From contig NC_066838.1 in NCBI RefSeq assembly GCF_001640805.2, forward strand, positions 1,179,530 through 1,243,529: a stretch of 64,000 bases of DNA, given 5' to 3'. How positions within the stretch are numbered: position 1 is the first letter of the stretch; each line of letters begins with the position of its first letter. The stretch comes from Lates calcarifer (taxonomy: Eukaryota; Chordata; Actinopteri; Centropomidae). Under the pieces are notes generated by a model. That model was not told the DNA's origin and did no database searches. It was given only the letters and a program-made list of their open reading frames with translations. Position numbers and translations under genes: made by a program. This document shows, one piece after another, positions 24,052 through 35,900 of this stretch.

Positions 24052-27000
24052 CTATCTGACCACTAGACATGAAACGCAGAGTTTGGAGGGCCCGATGCAA
24101 TCATCATGGCAGAAGGCACCGCAGCCTTGGCACATGATCATGGCTTTGAGGCGGCACGAGCACTTGAGTGCCACCTCCTCGGTTGTACTGTCAGTAAAGG
24201 CCTGGATGCTGAGGGTGGTCTGGCTGGAGGTCAAGCGGGGGCGGAGCTGGAGCACACCATCCGCCATGCTCCGGGAAAAACCACCATTGTCCATCACTGA
24301 CACATTGGCTGTGTAGCTTACAGCTCCAACACCTCCACCTTGCTTGGGGAGCTTCCCATACAACTGGAAGGGAAGAGAGGAGGCAGAGGAGGAGGGTGAG
24401 GGAGAGGAGGAGGTGGAGGGAGAGCCAGAAGAATAGGGAGCTTTGCTGTGCTCCTTCTTTGCCATTCTGGCAAAAGTCATCTCCATGTTGAGGAGCCCCT
24501 CCATAGCCCCTCCACTCAGGTAGCTGTCCACAGAGCTCATAGGCTCTTTTTTGGTAACACTCACAGGTATAGTGGGGGAGGATTTGGCAAGAGCCTGGCA
24601 AGAAGGCCGTGCAGCGATCTCATTCTTTATGTTAGGTGAGGGAGAAAGCTGCTGTTGGTGAGGGTGGAGCTGAGACTGAGGGGGCCGCCAGTTGATCTTA
24701 ATAGTAGGCACAACCTCCGTGGGACAGGTGTCTGCATGGGGAGGAGACGGGCCATTTGGCATGGTCCGGTGGGTTGGTTGGGGCCTATCGGGAGTGGCCC
24801 CCGGTGATGGCTGAGGACCACGAGACTCTTTGATAACTGCGGACTCCACAGCAGTCTGAGAGCTAAGGTCTGGCTTACTTCTGGAGGACAGAGAGGTGGA
24901 GGAGGATGAGGAAGGTGGCAGAGAAGTGATGACTGGGACGGCCCCAGGGGCCTGCTGGGACTGATACTGTGATACGGCTGGGGCCTCCATCAGACACGAG
25001 ACCGGGCGCCCTGTTGGAGACTTGCTGTGGCTCTGAGAGACTGCATTCAGTTCTGGACTAGGAGACTGGGCTGGAGCCTCAGACCTGTGGCGAGGTCCTG
25101 GGGTCCTTGCCAGTGGTGCTCTGGGTTGGGGTCCTGGCAATCGGCTGATCTCCAGCCTGTTGGCAGAGTGTGAGGGCAGAACTTTCTCCAGCGGCAGACT
25201 GCCCTGCAGTAGCTGAGTGACTAAAGGGTTGTTGGCTTCCACACTGGACACTGGTCTGGCTGAGCTGGCCAGTCTCTTGGAGGCAGCTGCAGCAGCTGGG
25301 TGGGTGACAGAGAGCTTTAAGCCTCCACGACACTCTTGTTCACCAGAGCCCTGTCTGGAAGCTCTACAATCATCCCCAGTTTCCATTTTGACCACAATGT
25401 TGGTGTCTCTGAGCCCCTGTGGGTGGGCTGTGGGGAGAGACTGGTGGTCCTGAGAATGGGGACGGCTCTGCTGAGAGTGAGGCAAGCTGTTGGGGAAGCA
25501 AGGCTGAATGACAGTCTGACCTTGGCGGCTGGACACGTGGGTCTGAATGACTGGCTGCTGATTCTGAGGGGATGGGCTGCAGATGACCAGCTGGCTGTTT
25601 CTCTGGGTGCTTAGTGTGGGGCACCAGTCCTGGTCAGGCTGCTGCTCGTCCTCCTGGCTCTCATTCTCACAGTCCGAAGCGGTTTCCGTGGAGTCGCTAT
25701 GTGTCCCAGCCTCGTCATCTTTCTCTGCTCCAGAGGTGTCCACGTGCTGAGGGGAGGATGTGTCTGTTTGTTCTGTTTGTTGTCTCTCTGTGACTGAGTG
25801 AGAGAGTGGCTCTTGTGGGTCCACACGGTGGGAACCATGCTGGATAACACCACCCAGTCCAGCTTCCTTCCCTCGTTCCTTCTCTTTGGGCTGACAGGTG
25901 CTGGCCAGTGTCTGAATAACGTCCACACCCTGAGCCCCGAACCTGGGAAGGGAATCTGGAATTGAGGTTGGGACAAGTGCGGCTTTTTCACAACTCTGGT
26001 CTGCCCTCTTTGAGGGTGCAGTGGCAGACTTGGGCACCTGGCTTTGCCTGGTCGGCTGGGTAGCCAAAGACTCAGTTATAGTGTCAGGCTCTGGGGAGGG
26101 CAAGTCAGCTACCTTGTCTGTGAGCCCATTGGAGGGGCTGTGGACATTGGCTGATGTTGCTTCTATTTCCTCGACAGCCATCTGGCCCCCCAGCTGCCTC
26201 CTCTCGGGGAGGGCTTGGAGTCTGCGGGGGCTCCAAGGACACAGAAGTTGAGGTAGTGGACAGGGACGGGGAGGGCTGGGGTGTGGGATCTACACTGAGA
26301 AGCAGTAGTTGTGTTCCAGACGAATTAGTGCCTGAAGACGATCCCTGCTCCTCCATCCCACCATCCCCCCTGCTTCCACTTCCACTTCTTCCTCCTCCTC
26401 CTCCTCCTCCTCCTCCTCCTCCGGGCTCGATAGGTCCTGGATGCTCTCGCGATCTTCGTCCATTGCTGCTATCCGGTAGCCCAGCAGCAGGCCGCAGCCT
26501 GACCCCGGCCGGCCCTGCCCCGTCGCTAGAGGCTGCAACAGCAGCAGCGGCCTCGCGCTGGGCCCGGGCTTGCTGGGCACGGGCTTTGATGTCTGCCAAG
26601 GTGCGTGCGCCCCCCGTCCCCGACCGCCGTGAGCCCTCGCCGGGGGGCACGATCCGGGGACAGATCTGGTAGGTGGGGTGCCCTTTGACCCAGGGAGGTT
26701 TGATTCTGGACAGTTGAATCTGGGACAGAGACACAAGAATAGTGAACAAAACTTTAACTTACAAACTCCTAATTTCTGAACAGGCTAATTATTTTTGTGC
26801 ACTGGTTCATAAAACAAAATCTTACCCGGATAGGCGGCACCTTGGGCTCTTCTGTTGTCGGCTGCGGCTTCTCCGAACAGACACTGTCAATTGTGGTACG
26901 AAAGGACTGACGGTCATCAAGCCGTGGCCTCTTTTCGGGGAAGCTGGAGAAGGCCTGAGCCTCATCTGGCCTTCTCTTCTGCTCCTTGAGCTGAGCGCTG

Positions 27001-30000
27001 GGCACAGGGGTGCTGGCTGGGCTGGCTGAGGGGCTGCTCTCACGGCTGCTGGTGGCGGTACCCCCTGTGATGGACGTGACCACGGAGGCCGTATCATCCA
27101 GGGGATCAGCGGCGACTGCAGCACTGGAGGATGCTGAGGAGGATGAAGATGAGTCGAGGCCTGCGGCAAAAGCTCCTTGTCTATCAGAAGGTGAGGAGGG
27201 TGAGGAGGCAGGTGAAGAGGCAGACGAAACAGAAGAAGAGGAGGAGGAAGGGGAGGAGGTGGAAGCCAGTGCAGGTGCAGCCTCTTCGGGGAGCAGACGG
27301 GCTGTAACTTCAGGCTCTTCATTTGCACTAGTGGAAGCTGGGCTGGGGCTGGGGCTGGGAGTGGGTGTGGGAGTGGGAGTGGGAGTGGGAGTGGGAGTAG
27401 GAGTAGGGGCTGGCAACGTGACTGGCTCCGGACTGGGAGAGGGCTTTGGCTCCATGGAGGCGCTCTCAGCTGGGAGCTCCACACCACACTCAGCCTGGAG
27501 CACCACCTCACCTTGAACCACTGTACTGTCAGACAAGGGAGAACCAACAGAGACTGCTGAGATGTCCACTGCAGCACTGGCCTCAGCAGGTTTCTGTAGA
27601 CTGCAAGGCTGGAGTAGAGGCCTTGCAGAGGGTCCTGCGGGCCCTGCGACGCAGGTCAGCCCTTGTACGTCTCCTCATCCTGCCATCTCTCCTCCGTCGA
27701 CCCACGCTGCGTCTCTTGGGGGCACCACTTGCCACCACAGCCACATCACTGTCAAGCACAGTGGCTCCAACTTCACTGGGCTCATTCATTGTAAGCTTTA
27801 GGGACTCCTCCCGTGTCAGGCCAGACCTACAGATACACAAACTACAGTTTAGCACATTGTGGAAACATAACGCATGTCACAGTGGCCATGACTCTAGCCC
27901 ATACTCTGGTTGTTTCAACTACACAGAGGGCAGCTAAGGAGATGGAAATAAATGGCTTAAAACACACAATACACACAAAACACAATGAATATCTTCATCA
28001 AGGTCTTTCTAAATAATACTACTGATACTAGACATGGATATTGTTCAGTCAACTGGTAAATATTAACAATATCATAACCACCCTGTGACAAATACCTAAT
28101 ACGGTTGTTGTGTGAACAGTGAATTCAGACTTAAAAGAAATAGGCTGGCTCTTACTTTTGCCCGTGGTACTCTTCAAAAAATTTTTCCTTCCACGCCTCT
28201 ACCTTCTTCTCTTTCTCCATTTCCTGTCGGAAACGCACCTGCATCTCATGGGTGAACTCACCTAAACAGTTCAAACACATGTGAAGGTTTAAAAGAGTAG
28301 CCCCGCAATTGAACATATAACAACCTACACTGTGCACCAGTATATCTTTTAAGAATGATCCTTTCTTAATTTCCCTTCACTTTTCACACTAAGCAGCTCA
28401 GCTGTACTACTGTTCCAGGACAGTGAAACAATCAGATGTATACAGAATAAGCCATACTCTGAAAACAGGTCAGTGAATGGACTGATTCTATGTTTTTTAT
28501 TATGCATTTCTATACTATGTACAGCCTCCTTTTCATTCACACCATATGAAAACTGCATTGTTACCTTTCAGTGCAGATTTGACATCTGACCTTCATGATT
28601 TCCTCATCTTCATTATAACAATCTTTTTGTTACTTTTTGCTTCTGCTGTCACTATTCCTCCACAGTGATCCATACATTCCTATCACGTCTCATCTAATTT
28701 AACTATCTTAGCCTGTTAGAAGTCAAAGTAAAATGTGGCAAATTGTCCATGACTGAACAATCATTTACCCTCAGCCAGCCTTTCTTTCCAGCTCTGTGAG
28801 GCATGGGTGAAGAACTCATTGTTGAGAGCTGAACTACTCAGTCTGGCCATACCATCAGGTCCAACCTGCAACGAGGGGAGACAATGTATAATTAACAATG
28901 GTTACATCTGAGAAATTTCAATTATTAAAAATTTGTACAAAACACACTTGTAGTAATAAACTCAACTATTGTGCAACCTGGTGGCTGAAATTCATGCTGC
29001 TCACAAACATTGGTTTTATTTGTCAATTGCTTCTTGTAAGTTCTGTGGTAATAACAGACATCTGACAACATATACAGGGTTCTCTTCTGTTAGCCCTTGT
29101 ATTGGTCAGCAACTCACAGATTGTAGGTCGGCACAGTGTCAACATTAATTAGACTGTCAAACACACACCAAAAGTGATGCCCAGGTACAGAACTGTTCAA
29201 TGTTTGGGCCTTTTTTTCGTACAATTCCTGGCGGCTGGTGACATTTATCTGAGCTGATGGCAAGCAAACCTGCACAATCAGTAACAATTTAGCAAATCCA
29301 TGATTTTTATTCTTTTCTGACTTCCTTATTTATTGTGTGTGTGTGATAGTTACTATATATTAGGGTGTGCAATATCACTTCAGATACAAAAGCTGGGGGT
29401 AAAATGAAAGGACAGAAAAAAAACACACCTGTCGGTCCACCTCAGGCAGCAGCTGCAGCAACTGCTGCTGTGAGTGTGTGGGGAAAGCTGAGAAGGTTCG
29501 CACATTGATAAGGGCTCTGATGTTGGTGTTGACCAGGATGGAGCCTGGTGTTTCAAAGTCTACATCCACCCCTCCTCGACTCCTCTTCATAGGCCCTGCC
29601 GAAGCAAAAACCATACTTCAGCATGCTACAACTATCTCCAGGTTCAAGGCACTGAGCACCAAGGACCACAGACACAAACCTGCACAGTGAAATCTTCCAG
29701 GCCAATCTTAGTGACAGGCCAGGGGGTATTTACCAGATATCATGCCCTAGGATTTAATTTTTATTGTTGTAACAATATGCTTTCCATCTCCTGTGTTCTC
29801 TCTGCTGGTTGTGGTAAACGTTTCAGTCTGACTTTTCAGGTTGATTATCACTTTCATTACTGCTGTGTTGTTGATGCAGTTGTTCTCAGGACAAAAGAGT
29901 GGTCCTTACCTGAGGGGACATGCTCTCCATTCACTTTAAGAGGGGTGAGGACAACACGAGGCATCATGACTGCTTTCTTCCTCTGCCTCCCTGACTGTAC

Positions 30001-32944
30001 CAACACAAATGGTGATGAGTCAGTATATTAAGCAGCACTGTCCCACTACAGATCAAGTCCAAAATGGGATAGTAAGAGACAGGGCTTATAACTACAACTT
30101 ATTCAGTCCTTAAGGCGTTAGACTTCGACTGCAAAACAAACAGTGAAATGAATGACACGACAGAGCTGGCCTTAAATCCTTGACTGATGAGCACATTATA
30201 AAAAAGTGGCTTGGCTTCATGCAGGGTGCTGACCTGTCTTGAGCGGCTCAGTCTGGTCTGGGCATGTTGAGGATGTTGGGTCTGCTGTGTGTCTGCACGT
30301 CCCTGCTGTCCAGCTGCCCTGCTGAGGCGGGTCTGAGGCTGGGTGCTGGAAGCCTGTAGCTCTGTGGAGCAGGATGCGCTGGATGAGCTCTCATCCACTG
30401 AGGCTTCAGGTCAGAGAAAAATACACTTAGAAGTCTACTCTCTCACACACATTTTCAAACAGATACAGATACTCTATCAAAATTTACAAGACAGGGATAC
30501 AGTAGTCAACACACATCAGGTTGCTGACAGCATTTAGCAGCATTAATATAGAGCAACATTTTCTTTCAGTGGTTTTGGCTGAATCTGTATTAATGGCACA
30601 ATTATTGCATGACGCCTTCATCCAAGCTCAGTGTTTACATGGCAGCTGAGGAAAGAACAGGAGCGCTGAGTGCCCCTGATACACAACACTAGTCTAACAG
30701 AGAAGCCTACTGTTTTGCCTGTGGTCATCTCTGAAATCTAAAGAATGATTAAACTCAATGTTTCTGATGAAATAATGTTTACAGTATTTATGAATACACA
30801 AAATAATGCAGGTATGTTTTCACTATCAGTCGTGGTTTTTAATGGTAATGCTAATTTGTTCATTAATTCCAGCAACTGGTATGCACAAAAAAGTAAACAC
30901 TCACTGCCACACTTAGAACACTGGAGACATACTGAACTGTCACACCACTGTGAATTCAAAACCATGTGGCTGAGCTTCAAGGGCAAGCTCTCAGTTTATG
31001 TCCCAAACCTCATCGCTGATCATGCGCTCTGGGTACTAACTCAACTAATGAGGAAGATTGTGGTATGGAGGTCAAACAAAGACCGCCTCCCCAAATATTC
31101 AACAAAAAACCTCATTATATGTTTAGGTAACAAAGCTATCAGGAGAAACAAGCAGAGGCAGAGGATATCCAACATCTCTGGAGAGACCTGAAAATGTCTG
31201 TTTACTGGCAGGCCCCAGCCAACTTGACAGAGGTTGAGACGATCTGCAGAGAAGAATAGCAAAAAATCCCCAAATCCAGATGTGAAAAGCTTGTCACCTC
31301 ATACCCAAGAGGACTCAAGGCTGTAATTGCTGCCAAAGGTGCTTAAACTATGTGCTTAGTAAAGAGTCTGAGCACTACTGTCAATGTGACAGTTCAGATT
31401 TTCCAATTTAATAAATTTTCTAAATCTCTGTTTATGCTCTGTCACTACAGGCTACTGAGTGGAGACTGATGAGGTAACAAATTAATTTCAACTATTTTAG
31501 AATAAGGCTGAAAAAAGTGAAGGGGTATGAATACTTTCTGAATGCACATGTAAATAAATAGAACACAAGACTATGACCAGAGCCCATATCAGTAAGAGAA
31601 GAGCATACTAATGTATGCATGCTCACTACCAGGATAAGCACTGCGCTGGCGTTAGGATTCAGTCAACATCAACATCCACACGAACAGGTGGGCCTGCCTG
31701 AAAGAACTTTTCCCCAGTACCAAAGTATGATCAAGAGCTTACTAATTCAGTCCCCTCCTTCTGGGAAACAGGATGGATTTCCTTTTCTATATCTTCTCAA
31801 ATGGGTCCTTACAAGTAAATAACTTTGCAGCACTCTGCAGTGACCTACATGAGGTCTATGGCCTCATTTAGGTCATCATGCTTGTAAGACATTTCCATAA
31901 GCACATGAGTGGGCAGGTCCGCTTTAGCTGCATCGGGCAAGCCAAGCCATTTCTGCTGCATACCTTAAAAAGCCCACATGTAATCAAGGTGAATAATGTC
32001 TTTACCGCACCAACACACCGCAATGGAATAAAGAGTTGAGCTGTGCCACCGAGGCTCACCTACTTGTGGCTGTTCACAAAATGGCTCAACAGAACTACCC
32101 CTTCATAATGGAAAAACCCTACAGGAGATGCATCTGAATGTAATGAGAGGTGTATGGTGTGGTGTTACCGTCATTGTCTCCGCTGGCAGCAGCAGTGGTC
32201 TCGGTGGAGTCACAGCTCTCCTGCTCAGTGGCTTCAGTGGGGCCGACCGGAATCACAGCCTGTGCCTGCTGCAGGGGTGCTGCTGCTGGAAGCGGGGTGG
32301 CCGGTGCTGCCAGCCGACTCAGTTAGCATCTCTGACTCTGAGGGTGTCTTTGTCCACTGGAGGGCATTCTTCTACAAAATGTGTGAACAGTACAGAGTTA
32401 GCAGGCCAGTCGTCATCTGGAGAAATGTATGTGTGACGCATATCAGGAAGTTTATTTTCCTATCATTTGATTTTGTGGTCATGAATCAAATCCACTGCTA
32501 CACTGCAGCATTAAAAAAATACTGTGATTGTGCATGTTTTAGCCTCTAGTGTATTTATACCTGTGAACAATTACAGCCTGGCATAAGTAGCTCCTGTGAT
32601 GCTAATAGTAATATCACCTTTTTCCAGAAAAAAATTCACGATGCAACTTGTGGGTTATTCTGCTTAACTGTTTCAGAATTCCAGAGGAGAAGCTTGCAGC
32701 TTATAGGAGCAATTTTCTTATTACACAAATTATGTCAATGACATGAAGTCACAAATGACTTTTACAGGCAGAATGGTGAAGAGGTAAGAGAGAAAAGGAT
32801 CATGTTAAAGTACCTTCAGGGTGAAGAGGCTCATCCGTCCAGGCAGCTTGAAAAAGATGCTGTTCTTGACTCGGTCTCCCCTCACCTGGGAGTGCAGCAT
32901 GGTGACCAGGCAGGCCAAAGGAGCTGTGCCACTGCAAGCAACGC

Positions 32945-32983
<39 letters not shown>

Positions 32984-35900
32984 ATTGCTCATGTGATTGG
33001 ACACAGAAGGTCAGACCATAGACATAAAGCTAAATTCAAATCAGAAGATGCATTAGTGCTACCTGGTGCTCCTAACACTATATACCTGCACAAACTAATG
33101 AAAGCTAGGGTTGGCCAATTATGCACAATACACTGAAATGGCATAAATATGTCAACTGCCAGAGATTTTACCATTCCATTTTTACTTTGATATCTATCCG
33201 TTTAACCATCGCATTGTCCTCTGGGTCAAAGTGACCCGGTGGCCGACAATGTGCCTTTGTGTGTGGTGTGTGTGTGTGTGTGTGTGTTGTGTGTGTGTGT
33301 GTGTGTGTAGTAGGATTTGTTGTTGTGCATGACATTTGTGATTCTGAAGCCGTTATCTTTTGTTTTTGAATAATAGTAAGAAGAAAAAAGTATACAGAAT
33401 ACGAAGGCAATACGAAAGGCAATACGAAGGGCAATACGAAGGGCAACGGGTGGGTTAGTACCTCAGGTTGTATTAGTTCATTTTGAGCAATACTGCAAAT
33501 CAGTCAGCAGGACAAAGGAGTTTATTTGTATCTTCCACCCCTACTACATAAAACTCTGGAACTATATATAGAACTATATTTAGGTGACAATATAACACTG
33601 AACAATCAGCACAAAGAAACTGTAACTACTCAAGTCAAATTTTCCATACTCCATACTACAAGAATTTTAATTTGACAATGGTCAAAATATATTTTTACAT
33701 TTTAATATCAAATATCCTTGCCCTACTGTTTATCATAGTCTGACATGAATGTTGTACAAAATAATTCCTTTCTCTCAAAATTCAGCTCTGACCCATGCTG
33801 CAAACTCTGTAGGAGAATGTCCTCCTTGAATGCTCACTCTTGCACCACCTTGCAAAACATGTCCTGCACCAAAAGATCAAGAGAAGCTGAAATTTTCACG
33901 TTAATGTAAGTAAGTAATTTAGGCTTTGATGGTATCTATTTTTTCATACCATAATACCTTCCCTGCATTTCACTGAGGGGATATAGTATATGAAAATGGT
34001 CTATACAGATAAAAATGAGCTGAATAATCTAGTCTACAAGTATGAACCATCCAAACTGCAATGGATCATCCTTTGGTTCAGTGCATATAGGATAACAGAC
34101 TTAATTTTTCACCTCTGTTTTTTTCCACAAGAAGACAGCATATGTATTTTGTCTGGCTTTAGAAATATTCCCAAAAAGGGGCAGAGTCCAGCGGCTCCCA
34201 CCTTTTTTTTTTTTTGTCTGTTCTGCCGACTGCCTGTATTATAACTGACATGTGGTGCTGCATGTTGCGCACTACAGTACATTACACTAAAAAGTGTCAC
34301 TGTGTCAGGTAAATGGAAAAAGGGGGTATGTTTTTGACAGTGCTGAAAATCGTACCTTTGAGATTTCTAAATACAGTGATGTACGTTAACACCATGATAC
34401 TGCTCAAGCCTTGTGTCATTATTATTCACTTGCCAATAGGCATTACTTTGGATTGACAGGGAATGCCAATGTTTCCTGATGCCGTCATGCTTAATGCTGA
34501 CGCAAATCCAATCAATTCAAAGGTACACTCACTGGTTCTTTTATGGGACTCAGTTTTCCCAAGATATGAATTTAACAAAGTTCACATCTCAATCATCATT
34601 TCACCATCACAGTTCACATCAAGACAATGCAACTGGGATCACTGACTATGTTTTAGGTAACATGATGACTAATATTTTCCAGTTATAGGATTTTGTTGAC
34701 TTGAACACTGGCCTACGACAATAAGAAAGAATATGAAAAAGAGGAGAGGTGTTTGGTTACAGAAGAGAAGTAATTAACCTACCTCCTGTTTAGTCAGCAG
34801 CAGGCCAACAAGTTGATGCAGAGGGAAATAAAAACAAAAGCCTGAGTTAACACCACATCGACATGTTCAGTTGACATGACTGACTACTAAAAATACTAGA
34901 CAAGTACAAGTACAAAGGATAATCAGTTCTAACATGGGTACTTGTTTGGTATCAAGTAGCACACAGTACGGAACAATTAAACAGCCACCATTCACACTTG
35001 CAGATGACAGCATTCCTCAGCTGTCATTTCAACTCCATATTACACCAGTGATTGTGGTTTATCAATCAACATGGCATCTATAGCTTTAACAATAGCAGCA
35101 GCAGTGTTTGTGTGTGTCTGACCGCATCTCCTTCAGCCCCTTGGTCTGGATGACATGGAGGATTTGCTTGGGAGTCATGGGTGCATCAGAGAAGTTCTCC
35201 AATACCTGGAAAACAACCACAATGTTTTTACCTCACACACACCGACAAGAGGTTTTTCCTAACTGGGCAACACACATGCAGACAAAGTTATACCTGTGAT
35301 CAGCTAAACTCAGTTCAGTCGCTGGTTAAACACTACACTGGTGTTTTTGTTCCAAAGAAACAGCTTTTCAAAACAATGTCTGTCAAACAATTTCACCATT
35401 CGTCGTTAAGTTCAATATTTAAAAAAAAAAAAAAAAAAAGTTGCATTAGTTGATGAGCATGTTATCACTATCTAACATCACTGGTTTCATTTACCTGTTA
35501 AATGATTGACAGACATAGGTTTCTGTTACATAAACATCAAGCACTTACCTTAATGTTCATAAAATGAAAACTTAAAGAGGGCTTTCTGGTCTTACAGTTA
35601 TTTGCACAGGGTTTTTTTTCCTTTTTGTTTTTTAATTCTCTTTTCCTCTGCACTGCAAGAAGAAATATGAGAACAATCTCATGTATGTTGTTTCCAAGTC
35701 TGAAAAGGGCTCAAGCCTATGGACATTATTAATTTTCTAACACTTCCCAATAAACACGTCTTCAGGATGTACTGAACATCTAGTTAAACACTTAGCTCAT
35801 GCTCTGAGTACAACCCTGACATATAAATGTTAAGATTTTATTTTGTTGTTGTTACAGATTGTAGAGTTGGTAAGGAGCTGAACTCGGGTCACTTTGTTAA

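Noticed and set aside
26154..26672. 172-codon plus-strand Pro-rich frame
   Set aside because: Antisense of the last asxl1 exon, caused by its GGA and Ser/Pro repeats.
26290..26736. Minus-strand frame with poly-Glu (SSPEEEEE) in the asxl1 last exon
   Set aside because: Looks protein-like, but its start does not follow the conserved [19 protein letters not shown] frame, and the Gly frame matches the mammalian protein better.
27010..27516. 168-codon plus-strand frame rich in Glu and Gly
   Set aside because: Antisense shadow of the conserved asxl1 coding exon; the low-complexity codons keep it open.
27595..27690. A 68-nt intron (GTACAAGG...TTGCAG) to explain asxl1 frame break 2
   Set aside because: It would remove [14 protein letters not shown], which is conserved in mammals, and it is very short.
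33397..33447. Short tandem repeat resembling a CRISPR-like array
   Set aside because: Units touch without unique spacers and the genome is vertebrate; it is a minisatellite.
34783..34785. Direct joining of asxl1 exons without the microexon
   Set aside because: It also keeps frame, but loses the conserved Ser of R-S-G-T; the well-formed GAG microexon explains the data better.
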